NCBI GenBank assembly: GCA_028753945.1
Contig: JAPNXP010000003.1
Coordinates: 2,852,001-2,916,000, forward strand
DNA length: 64,000 nucleotides
Direction of reading: 5' to 3'
Source of the DNA: Hexactinellida sp. DTS-2022
Taxonomy: Eukaryota; Porifera; Hexactinellida
The notes under the pieces were generated by a model. It had not been told where the DNA came from and made no database searches. It saw only the letters and a program-made list of their open reading frames with translations. A program made the translations under genes and the position numbers. This document shows positions 1-12,400 of this stretch, one piece after another. Every line of letters starts with the position of its first letter. Within the stretch, counting starts at the first letter, position 1.

Positions 1-206
1 TAACAAAGATAGTTATCTTACATATGTAATAGGAAACTACCAGTTACATATATTCTTATTTGAATTGCATGCGGGCCAAATTTTGTACCGCGGAGTACAA
101 AAGCGGGGAGCTGAGAAGATTTGCCGGCCTGCCCTCCCCGCGTATAACCCTAATTATTAAACGATTGTTACTTTCATTGATTTTATCGTTTATTTTTGTT
201 TGATAG

Positions 207-454
207 GTCCGCAGAGAGGTTGAGGAGGAATTTCACTACAGAGAAGAGGACCTCTTGAAAGAACAGGAAGAAAGAAATAAAGCTAGACTTGAGGAAATAA
301 TTGATGTACGCAAGAAAGAGGAGGAGTCTCATCAGTTGAGACTTGAAGAGACAAAACGTAGCGTTGAGCGTATGATTAAATCTCAAGCGAGACAGAAATT
401 TGAAGCAGAATCAGAGCAGATTATGAAACGAATTGAAGAGGAACATAAACAAAG
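207..454 (+). CDS. Whirlin-like gene, first visible exon
   Basis: The acceptor is the TGATAG after a T-rich tract and the donor is GTAATT. The exon starts in phase 0 and ends after two bases of an Arg codon. It encodes about 82 residues of continuous charged coiled coil. Earlier exons must exist outside the window. Confidence 0.8.
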
Positions 455-3400
455 GTAATTAAGCGATAATCGATAAATAATTGTTTATTTATAACTTAGT
501 ATAGAGTTAGTAGAGAGTAAAAAGCCTTGAAATATTTCGGACATAAACTTCGATCTGACTTTGGTATCTTGGTTTTTTTAGACTGATAAGTATTCCGATC
601 TTGATTTTTTGTTTATTTTTACAAATGAGATTGTCTTGACTTAAATTTTGTTAAAAAAATTATTAATTAATTAATTTTATTTACCAAGTTGTGTATCCAT
701 TGTATTTATTATTGCTGAAAGGGAGCAAGAAGCAAATGAAAGTTTTGAGGCATCTCGGAAACGTCATCAAGAAGAAATTGAAAGAATTAAATTAGATGCT
801 GAAGAACAAGCCAAAAGGCAGGTTGAGAGACAAACTAAGAAAAAAATTGAAGAAGAAAAGAAAAAACTACAAGCTGAAGCTGAGGTGGAAATATTTACAC
901 AGGATTAATATGAAACACTAATAAATACAGTGAACTCCCGTTATTACCAAGTCGGATATAACGAATACCCGCTTATAACGAAATGGAGATTTCCCCCCAG
1001 AGCACTAAATGCATTAATTTTTATCCGCTTATAACGAATATCCGGATATAACGAAGGAATTTACAGGTCCCAAGAATTTCGTTATAACGAGAGTTGACTG
1101 TATATGCAATGTGCAATTTATAAAATTTTTAAGGTTTTTTGTTAGTGTTAAGGCTGGAATCGGTTAACCGGTAAAACATTACTAATATAATATCGGTTAA
1201 CTGTGCAGATTTATTGACGAATTGACTAATCTGTTGAATACAGGCCTTCATCAGGGTGCGTGACTTTAAGGAAAAATGCTGGAAGGTTGCGTGAAATTGG
1301 AATAATTTAGGTGCGCCGTGCGCACCCATAGTATTTTAATGCTGATTTTGGTCTTTTTTGGTGAATGTACTATTTTTGGTAAATTTGGGTGCGAAATTGA
1401 AAATCAACATCACCTAGGCTCCGCGGATCTCTTAGGGCTAGATGAAGGCGTGGTTGAATATTAGCAGCAGTGCACGACAAAATGAAATTTTGATGGTGGC
1501 TAATTAAGCCACTACCTCACGGCCGGTTTAACAAACCACTGATGACTTAACAAAATATGATGCCGTAAAACAACACTAATATTAATCAAACCACCTAGTT
1601 TTTCGGACACCAATTAGCAGTGTACGTAATTGCGTAATAGATCATTAATGGTATCTGAAATTTATTAGAATATGACAAATTGACAATCCATAGCATTCTA
1701 TACATAAGGCAATGGCAGACACTCAATTTTTTGGACCAAGGATTGGTTAGTATAATCAACTATTAATATGCGATTGAATTATTATTCGAAAAAGAATCTA
1801 GGCTACTTCTACTTATGTAATTGTTTTTTTATAAAGATCGTCATGTACAAGACTCATTTTTTTGAGGTGCAACTTAGTCGAAATTACGTCACCGTATTGT
1901 CCAATAGGCAAAATAAGCCAAAACTTTCATAGCCTATAAAATGTTTACCGTAAATCCCTGGATAAGGCTTGAATAGGCGCCGAGGATGTTATATATTATA
2001 TCAAAAAAGCCCGAAACTTATTCAGTCGGGATCTAACATCGAATTAGAATTTGAAATTTATTATATGAGCTAAAATAAACCAACGACGAGGTATGGAATT
2101 ATAATACAGATGCCTCCATTCCGGCTACAAGAACGACATTAGGAATAGAGAAAAAGTTAGTTATATTAATTTAGGGCACGCCGGGGGTTCTCATGCACGA
2201 AAACAATAAGCTCAGGGCACTTATTCAGGGATTTACTGTAATTTCGCTTTTTGAAATAAATTGCTGTGAAAACCCATCTACAGTAGAACCTTGTTAGTAC
2301 GAACACATTTAATACGAATTTCCAGATAAGACGAACAAACAGATCCACAAAATCAAGTCCCTACAATGGCTATTGAATGGGTATTACTCCGGTTAATACG
2401 AACTCAGGATAAAGCAAACAAATTTTTTACCGTCCGTTGGTGTTCGTATTAACGAGGTTCCACTGTAGGTGATTATCATTGAATAAGAAGTTGAGGACGG
2501 GCTATCAATTGGAATCATTGACTAAGCTGTAACTCTAATCCTTCTCGAGATATGACCATAAGCAAGGGCGGCGCAAGCAGGGGGCTAGGGGGGCTATAGC
2601 CCCCCTACTTTCCCCCTCGTATACATTATACTAATTAAATAATGGGAAAATTCCAAAAATACTCAAGTTTTTTAAAAATTTCCAAATATACTCAACTTTT
2701 TACTGATACTCAAATATAAAACTAGATCTTTCCGAATCTACTCAAGTTTTTCAAAATAATTCCAAATCTACTCAAGTTTTTCAAAATAATTCCAAATCTA
2801 CTCAAGTTTTTCAGAATAATTCCAATTCTGCTCAAGTTTTTTCAATAAATTCCAAATCTACTCAACTTTTCAGTAAATTCACAGATCTACTCAAGTTTAG
2901 AAAGGCTATATTTAGTCTATCTTATATATTAAATCACAATGTTTTTGTGTTTGTTTGTTTGTGTGTTTGTTCAGAATTGATTGAGGAACCGGTAAAAGCT
3001 ACAGACCTAAAATTTGGCAGTGGGGTGGGGAATACTAGTATTGTATGTACAAATAAGTTCAATATCTAAAAAGATATTCAAATCTTCCATCACAAAAGGT
3101 GTCAAAACCTTTAGCCAATTAAATTCGAGGGGTGTTCCAGTATGGATTAGCAGCTAGCATTTCAATTAGTATAATCGAATGCTTTAGTGTCTGTCAAATG
3201 TTAAGTATGCATTATGGAATACTGAGAAAGTAATCTAATTGATCGAGAGGAAGTTCAGGCATTTAATCAATTATTTGTGTTCTGTCTGTCTAGCCATACA
3301 TTTATAACATTCCATTGTGTTATTTGTTATCAAATTATTATCAATCAATACAATAACTTCTCCACGTCCCAAAGTTAGGGGTCCACTGGTACAGTTTCTT

Positions 3401-6400
3401 AGTGATATTTAATTTTATATTTGGAATTGGTATATTATTATACATGGACAAGCTCATATATCTAGAAAATTATCTGTTCAAATTTGCATAAATATCCAAA
3501 TTATTTAATCTGTCCTTATAGAAACCTGTAGCTAGGATGAACGGATATAAATAGACAGCTAGCGGCCAACCATCAAGAACGACATTTAATTTGAAAAGGA
3601 GATGCTTTAAATACAAGCGAGGGTCGTAGGCCCGAGTACAAGTTGTAAGGACGCGCGTAGAGCAGACGAGCAGATTGTACTAATAAATATTTTTTGTGGT
3701 TGGGATCTCCATACTAGTTTCAATAATCCAATAAAACTTGAGTATATTCGGAATAATCCAATAAAACTTGAGTATATTTGGAATAATCCAATAAAACTTG
3801 AGTATATTTGGAATAATCCAATAAAACTTGAGTATATTTGGAATAATCCGGTAAAACTTGAGTATATTTGGAAAAACTTGATTATATTTACAAATTAGTT
3901 GAGTATTGTTGAGTATATTTGGAAATTTTTAAAAAACTTGAGTATTTTTGGAATTTTCCCATTAAATAATACTACTAGTGGGGTCAAAAATTAAGATTCC
4001 GTGACCTTCCTCTGGCTAGTTAAGTTTTATGTCTGATTCTGATACTTTAGGGTATATCTCGCGATTTAAGTTCCCATTCCGCTCTGGAAAGTTTGGGCAA
4101 ACTTTTTTTATAGCGACAAATTCAAAGGGCCTCCGGCAATCATTTTGAAAAATTAAGGCCCCTATCTGAACATTTCATAAATTGAGATTAGAGTGTTTTT
4201 GAACAGTATACAATAAGTAGTAGCTGCCCTGAAATTTCAGCTCAATCGGGACTATACTTTCAATGTAATAACCTTTTGAAGATTCTTACGTCATTTGTCA
4301 CCATGGGAGGTCCATTCTTAAAAAGTTTTTTTAAAGGGATTTGAAACATATCTCATCCTATATACATACAATAACCTTTTAACTCGCTATGTAGTATGTC
4401 TCCATGTAAATCTCGGTAATAGACCTAAATTTAGCACTTTGACTCTTCTGGGGATCTCACATGGGGGTGACGAAGCAAAGAAAATTGACCCATAATCGTT
4501 TTATTCGCCCACTTCATATACTATATAATTATCACAATTTTGACGTCAATTGACTGGATTTTTTAATTTTTGTATAGTCAAAGTGCTAAATTTAGGTCTA
4601 TTACCAATATTTACATGGAGACAACTACATAGCCAGTTAAAAGGTTATTGCATGTACTATATAGGATAAGATATGCTTCAAATCCCTTAAAAAAACTTTT
4701 TAAGAATGGACCTCCCATGGTGACAAATGACGTAAGAATCTTCAAAAGGTTATTACATTAAAAGTATAGTCCCGATTGAGTTGAAATTTTCAGTGCAGCT
4801 ACTACTTATTGTATACTGTTCAAAAACACTCTAATCTCAATTTATGAAATGTTCAGATAGGGGCCTTAATTTTTCAAAATGATTGCCGAAGGCCCTTTGA
4901 ATTTGTCGCTATAAAAATTTTTGCCCATACTTTCCAGAGCGGCATGGGAGCTTAAATCGCGAGATATATCCTAAAGTATCAGAATCAGACATAAAACTTA
5001 ACTAGCCAGAGGTTGGTCACGGAATCTTAATTTTTGACCCCACTATATATAGTAAAGGACATTTCAGTATCTACGTTAGTGAGTGTCACCAGCCAGTCGT
5101 GAAAGTAATCGAAATATGACTTGAAAATTGATTTGGTTATAACTTGTAAGGATGGATTCGGTTAACCGGCTAACCGGTTAACCGTTGCTGACATCGGTTA
5201 ACGGTTAGAGATTTCATTAACGAGTTAGCCGGTCTGTTGAATATCAGCAGAGTAATTGGGAAATTAATGTATAAACTTTCTATAAAGTATTAAAAGAATT
5301 AGAATTTTATCAGAATATGTAGTCCTAAACCCATTTCTCATCACCACTTAATAAATTTTCTTAGACAACATTGATTTCAATTTACCTAAAGCAAGAAATG
5401 TCTCAGTTAATATACATATTCTGTTATAGTTATACTTTATACATCTGAGTCTTATTCTGTAGTATAATCAATTTTTATAAAGGATTTATTGTATTGAGTA
5501 GGTTGTGCGGTTAACCGGTTAACCGTTGAGAGAAATCGAATTGTAACCGTAGCCTCAGATCGGTTAACCAATCCCACCCTTGTCAGACTTGATATTCGAT
5601 TTTGTATTATTTGTTGATGTTGTTTTCTTAATACTTTATTTATTTGGAAAATGACTTAGATATTTTGAAATGACTTGCAAATTGATTAAAATTATTTTAT
5701 GTTGTTTTAGTGTGCTTCTTCTAGTAAAACGTTATAGTAGGGTCCTACTATAGTTTTATACTAAAAGTCCACACGTGACCTTCGTTATATAAGGCCTTAC
5801 TACTACTCCGAACCATGGATTACTTAAAGGCCATTGATTATTAGCTGACATATCTTTATCTCAATAGCTAGTAATGACAGACCTGAGAAATGCATTATAA
5901 TTATATAGGAAGTTAGGAAGTTAGGAACATGATATCAAGGCATACATAATACCCTTTAGTATTGTGATATATCACCATTTGATTACGTAATCGCTATTTT
6001 TCGTGGGAATTATCGTGTTTTTATAGCCTGCTTTTAACATTGTTAAACGCGTTATAAATGTTCAAAATTGGAACATGAGGATGTCCATAACTAGTTGAAT
6101 GAAATATATCGAAATTATAAATGGAATGTTGACACATTCCTCGGTTGCCAGGGAAATGTATATTTCCTAAAATGAGCCATAACTCAAAAACTATCGATTT
6201 TATGTAAACTATGCTAGTACTGATCTATCCGCAATTGGTAACTTCCTATTCATTGATAATACATTTTCTAGGCCTAACTTCAATAATCTTTGAGATAATG
6301 AGATTATTAGCACTTAATTCTTTATATGGTAATACAATCATTATCTCAAAGATTATTGAAGTAGGCCTAGAAAATGAATTATCAATGAATATGAAGTTAC

Positions 6401-9400
6401 CAATATAACGCGTTTAACTATGTTAAAAGCAGGCTATAAAAACACGATAATTCCCACGAAAAATAGCGATTACGTAATCAAATGGTGATATATCACAATT
6501 CTAAAGTGTGTTATGTATGCCTTGATATCATGTTCCTAACTTCCTATATAATTATAATGCATTTCTCAGGTCTGTCAATACTAGCTATTGAGATAAAGAT
6601 ATGTTAGCCAATAATCAATAGCCTTTAAGTAATCCATGGTCCAGAAAAATCTACTCAGTAGTAAGGCCTTATATAACGAAGGTCACGGTCCACACTACTA
6701 AATTTACCTCTGTCGGACTTCCGGCCGGCCGGCCGTACGCGATGGCTTCACTAGACCATTGGTGATAGAGCTTTCAAATTTAAATAGGAGATATAGAATT
6801 TCCTGGAGATGATCACCTCGGAGCCTGAATTCTCAATTTTGTCTTTGTTAGTCAGTTATATCGAAATTTGTGTTTTGGTCTAGTTACTCTTTTATAATTC
6901 GAATTAGCAATAAAAAATAGATACGTTGTATTCTCCTAAGGATGAGCTTTCTATTAATCAATTAAAGTGAATAGGTCGCTAATTAATTCTAGGTTTTATT
7001 AACGATCATTTACATAAATTAGCCATCTTCTCCATATTGTAATTACGCTATAGTATACTGAACTGTAGAACATATTACATAAATAAGCCTTACTATCTGC
7101 TAGATAATGACTGTTATTGATTGGTTTGTAAGTGAATATGTGTTTCATAACAAGTGCAATGAAAACACTTGGAATTTGGAACATTTTACAAAGTTGATGA
7201 TGATGTCAATTCTATTATTCAAAATAGTAACGTAAATACTACACGTATTCCTAATTTCTATTTGTAATAATTAATCTTTAATTAATTTAAACATTTGAAG
7301 TCTTCACAATTCAAACATTAATTAAATTATATTACACTTAATATGAAATATAATTTGAATATTGAAATTCTAGTTAAATTAAACATTGGGGAAGTGCAAA
7401 CAGAAGGAGCACACTCCCATCCCGTCTGTGAGGGGCTTTTTCTTGAATTTATTTGACGATTTGTTATTTTTTGAATGATCTGAGAAATTAATTGAATATT
7501 GAAATTTTGTAATATCACTTCACACCATGAAACTATAATATGACAAAGAAATGTCAGTCCTCGCTATGATCTTGGAATATTTATTATTTAAACAATGGTA
7601 AGAGTGTCTATTGTATATTGAGTAGGCGTAATTGCCCAAATTATTAATTATTCCTAGTAGTGAACTAAAATTGGGAAAATATCACTAACTCCGTAGTAAT
7701 ATTTAGTTCGAATACTAATTGGGATTTTGTGGACAATCGTAAGATTTACAATACCCATAGAGTCATAATCATAGAGTATATATGTCGCCCAAATGTTTCG
7801 TTCTCCTAATTTGAAGGTAGATATAGTTATAACTATATCTACCTTCTATATCTACCTACACAGGTTAGCCCCCCTAGTTTTTATTAGCTTCCGCCGCCAC
7901 TGACCATAATCATTGAGTTCACGTTTCCAAGGCAACTGAGGAATGTAGCCAAGTTCCATTTTGATTCTGAGATATCTCAGATCAAAATTGATTACAGCGA
8001 TTTGTTTCAAAAGCGAAATTAGACATTTTACAGGCTTTTAAAGCCTATTGGACAATACGGTGATGTCATTTCGACCAAGTTGCACCTCATAAAATGGGTC
8101 TTGTACATGGACATCTTTATAAGAAACACTTACATAAGTAGAAGCACCCTAGATTATTTTGTTCAAATAATAATTGAATCGCATATATTTAGTTGAAGAG
8201 ATAATTTATATTGTGCTCAGCTCTAGTACAGCTCGGCTCTTGCTATAGTTCAGTTTTGACTAATAATTAATAGAGAATCGATATTACCTCATATATTTGA
8301 GTTCATATAAGTGGAATTCTCTGGATAATTGAAATGTTTTATCAAGTTTTACATGTCATTCGGAATAGTTAAAGAAAGTGCTTAGATAAAAAATGTAGCT
8401 TATTTTTGATAAATACGCTCAAAAAAAGGCAGGATAGGAAATACACGTATTATAATTAGGGAACTAAAGGGAAGCCTTTTGGATATGTGAAAAGCAAATA
8501 CCCTAATAAGTTGGCACTAATGCTAAATTTCGTGCTAACGCTGCGCTATTGCTGATATCTTGTCAATAATTGCCGCTACTACTGAGCTACGGTATCCAGC
8601 GTATCCACCCATGTCTACTTATATGGTTTTCTTATAACTATTTGAAACACAATGTTCATTTATTTTTTTTGTTCTGAATTGATTGAGGAACTGGTAAGAG
8701 CCACAGGCTTGAAATTTATAAAATCTTAAATATTTGAAAACATATTAACTAGTGTAATTATGGATTAACAGTCCCAACATGGGTTCCACGGACGTCAATA
8801 GGGGATCCACTTGATCTTTAGATTTATAAAACGGGCAATGGGAGGTCCTGCAGAATGTTTGGTATTTGTTATAGGGGGTTCACGGTTGAAAAAGGCTGAG
8901 AATCGCTGGATTATCAGTCAGCAGAATGCATTTCTGAGACTTCATTAATTGGGCGAGATTAAACCAAATCATTTATTTGTATTCCGCCTGTCTAGCCACA
9001 CATTTCTCACATTCCATTGTGCAGTGGCGTCGTGCTCAATGGGCCGGGGGGGCTGGGCCCCCAAAAATTTCCTGTGCCCCCCCCCGTTTTTTAGAGGCTT
9101 GTCCCGAAAAACATTGATCTGGTCACTAACTACGACACTCTGTGCCCCCCAGAATGTATTCAAGCACGACGCCACTGCCATTGTGTCAATCTGATATTTT
9201 ATAATTAGTAACTACCAATTTCTATAACAATGTTTCCTAACCTTCGGGAGTAGAATATTTCTAAATTTGTAAATACCGATTTATATACATGGACAATCTC
9301 TATTATCCGGGAAAAATCATTGTTTATCGTAGTAGCATATATCTCTATATATTAATCGAAAAACACCGGCGATCACTGCCAAACCCATACATTTCTTCTT

Positions 9401-12400
9401 TAATTATTCTAATGTCTTTGTATCTATATCTCTGTCTGTGTAGGCCCGCCAACAAGCAGAATCGCGTATGTTTAAGCAGGAGAAGGAGCGTATCAAACGT
9501 CTAGCTTATGAGAATGCAAAGCGTGAAGCTGATAATATGGTACGTGTGGAGAAGGATTTAATGAGGAAAAAACAATTCAAAGTAGAACGCAAAAGAAAAG
9601 AGCGTATGCTGTCTGAAGCAGAACGACTTGCTAAAGAGGAAGCAGCTAAAGAAGTAACTAGTGAGTATGAACGGCGGGAACTGAATCGAGAAAACGTTAT
9701 ACATCCTCATGATAACGAAGACGATGACCCTGTACTTGAATGGAAAGATAGTCCTGTTAGAGAGGGTAAGTGATAGGAATGGAGAACCGAAAGTGTTTAT
9801 TTTTATTTAAGGCACTGTTCAGGTGATTTTTCTACTAATAAAATCATCAATTTCAACAGGTTACACGGCTGAACTACTGATTTCTCATTATTATTTAGAT
9901 TTCTATTATTAGTTAATTTACTTTACTTGATATCAGTAACTAATATTCATATTGGCATGTAGGCAACGGTAATCTATATTCATTGAACCTCGTTATAATG
10001 AACCAGTGGAGTCTTGAGTTGAATTGCATTATTTAGCATGTAGAAATTGTTTTACATCCAATTGGAAGTTTGTGTTGTAGAAGTCCAGTTCCTGAATTGG
10101 AATTAATAAAGCGAAACACGCCCCGGGCTGGCCAGATCCTGTGACCGCCTCGATATGACCCGCTTAAAACAAACTCAGCTCAGCTTATTTCGAAATAAAT
10201 TGGTGACCTATTATCAGGGTTGGGTTTTGTCCAGTCCTTAACTGGTTTTGGACGGATAGTGGACAAAATCCGGTTTAAACCGGACAATACTGGACAAAAC
10301 TATTTTCATTGTTTATGTTAGTGATAATACATAATATCTACTTAAACTAAGGATACTGCATGCGAAACTTGTATTAGCGGTATGGGTGGTTTTTAATCTT
10401 TTAAGTTATTAAAGAGAAATTCTCCAATCACCTCTGTAATTGCATAACTAAGTTCACTCTATTTTTGGAATACAATTAAATTCTTTAGGATAAGGCTTCC
10501 TATAGGTGTAATACTGATTTTTTAGTTTTCGCAAAATTAAATCTAATAAAGTATAGTCGCTATAGCTCCAATAATTTCAGTGAATAATCAGTACTATTAT
10601 AACTACATTTGCTGACCACTTCAGATCCCTAACCCAAGTTTAACAAAATAATAACTTCCCTATCCTAAAATTCGTCAAAAAAAGTGCCAAAAAGTGATAT
10701 TTTTGCGCTTGATTGGGCTCCACTCACACACTAATTGTCAGTTTACTTCAATGAGGTCGCAAAATGATCTTTATACTATTATGAAATATATCTGAAATTT
10801 TGAAAGCAATCCCTTATGAACTTTATTAGATTTAATTTTGGATAGGTCATAAAAACATTAATTGAGTAAATGAAGGTTGAAGTTTTTTGATTCTGACATC
10901 CATATGTGCAACCAATTTGTATGTATTAAACTCTGATTTAGTATCATTATACTAGTTGACTTTAATACGAAATACAACAAATGATTTGAAAGCAATATAG
11001 TAAACAAATTAATTGATTTATAAAAGATTTATATCCATTTATACAAGTCAGATTTCTTTTGGGACACCCGCTAGAAAGGGAATTTGATGAAATTGGCACA
11101 GAGAATTGAAAGAAATTCAACATATAGTTCATTCCAGCAATGTTTTCATCTACTATGTACATGCACAAATTCACGGTACGTGGTATACCGATGGTATAAT
11201 TAGGTATAACCAATTATACCAAGTTAGTGTCTAGTTTCGGTAAACTACCTTATACTTAATATTTATTAAATTTTACCTAGATTGCACCTAGATTAGACCA
11301 ATATTATACAACAATATACTACGTTAATTTCGAGTATTTAAGGTAGTATAAATGTAGGTATATTAGATGTGTAATGGAAGTTTTGAATGTTATACCGAAC
11401 AATTCCTAATTTGGTATAATTAATTATACCTAATTATACCATCGGTATACCACGTACCGTGTGCACAATGTATAAGTTTAGAATCTTTCAATTGAATTTG
11501 CTGTATGTCCAAAATAATCAATAAGATTGTCACTACAGGGATTCGAACCCATAACCTCAAGCATACATTCTCCATATGCTTTCCACCGTGCCATTGATAC
11601 ATATTAGTAATATATAATCTGATATTAGTATCAATATGCACTATAAATAACCATCAAGGTACATAAATGTGAGGAATGATTACATAATCACCGATGTCAT
11701 CAAAAATGACGTCACTAATAATGCATTTTTGACCTAAACAGTATATATTTTGGAAAATTTGCACTTCCAACAGAATTCTAGGTTATTTTTGCAGGTTTTT
11801 TTTTACAATAATCACCACTTTAATTTTTTAAGGTAAATACCGCAAAATTTGGCGCGTAAACTAATATAGTAGAGTATAATGTTGGGTCAATTTATTCATG
11901 AAAAAATCAAAATTGCAGCCTGTATTGACGCATTTACCTTTGGAGGCACTACATTTGGTTGTTTGGGTAACTAGTAGTGCCTCCAAGGGGAAATACTTTC
12001 GGCACAGGCTGCAATTTTGGATTTTTTTAACTTGTTATGAACGACTAAAGGTGACTACTCCCATTCAGGGTTTCATCCAGGCGTATGCGACGAGCCTCCA
12101 GGCGCGTAATTAAAAAAGCAAACTTGTCTAGGCGCGCGAAAATCGAGAGATGCTGCCATAGACGTAATACAAATTGAGTATTTTAGGCGCGTATGAGCGA
12201 GCTCAAACTTAATCTAGGCACGCGGGAAATTTTGTCTGGATGAAAGCCTGCTCCCATTTATTAAATTGTTGCGGGACAAAGTAACGATCGATACATTTCA
12301 CGCTTCTTTCTATCTTAAACTATCTTATATTTAATGCCATTCATTAATTATGTATTGATAATAGATTATATAAATAGTTAATTATTTTAGCAATGATCCA

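Larger units (their letters stand above)
2563..7902. mobile_element. Large hAT-type non-autonomous element carrying nested palindromes
   Basis: The left end CAAGGGCGGCGCAAGC and right end GCTTCCGCCGCCACTG are inverted. Flanks ACCATAAG and ACCATAAT form an 8-bp TSD with one mismatch, typical of hAT. No transposase frame is visible inside. The interior holds a satellite-armed fold-back (2635-3969), two large palindromes (3976-5045 and 5766-6710) and a small MITE-like repeat (5152-5580). Confidence 0.55.
1750..8190. repeat. Palindromic repeat split by a 5.3-kb insertion
   Basis: About 1780-1910 (TCATGTACAAGACTC..., GTGCAACTTAGTCG, CCGTATTGTCCAATAGG) recurs in reverse complement at about 8040-8170. 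The arms flank the large hAT-type insertion at 2563-7902, so this is an older inverted-repeat element with a newer one inserted between its arms. Confidence 0.55.

Noticed and set aside
8949-9194. Overlapping ORFs on both strands
   Set aside because: They cross the MITE at 9022-9177 and its TSD; an artefact of symmetric inverted ends.
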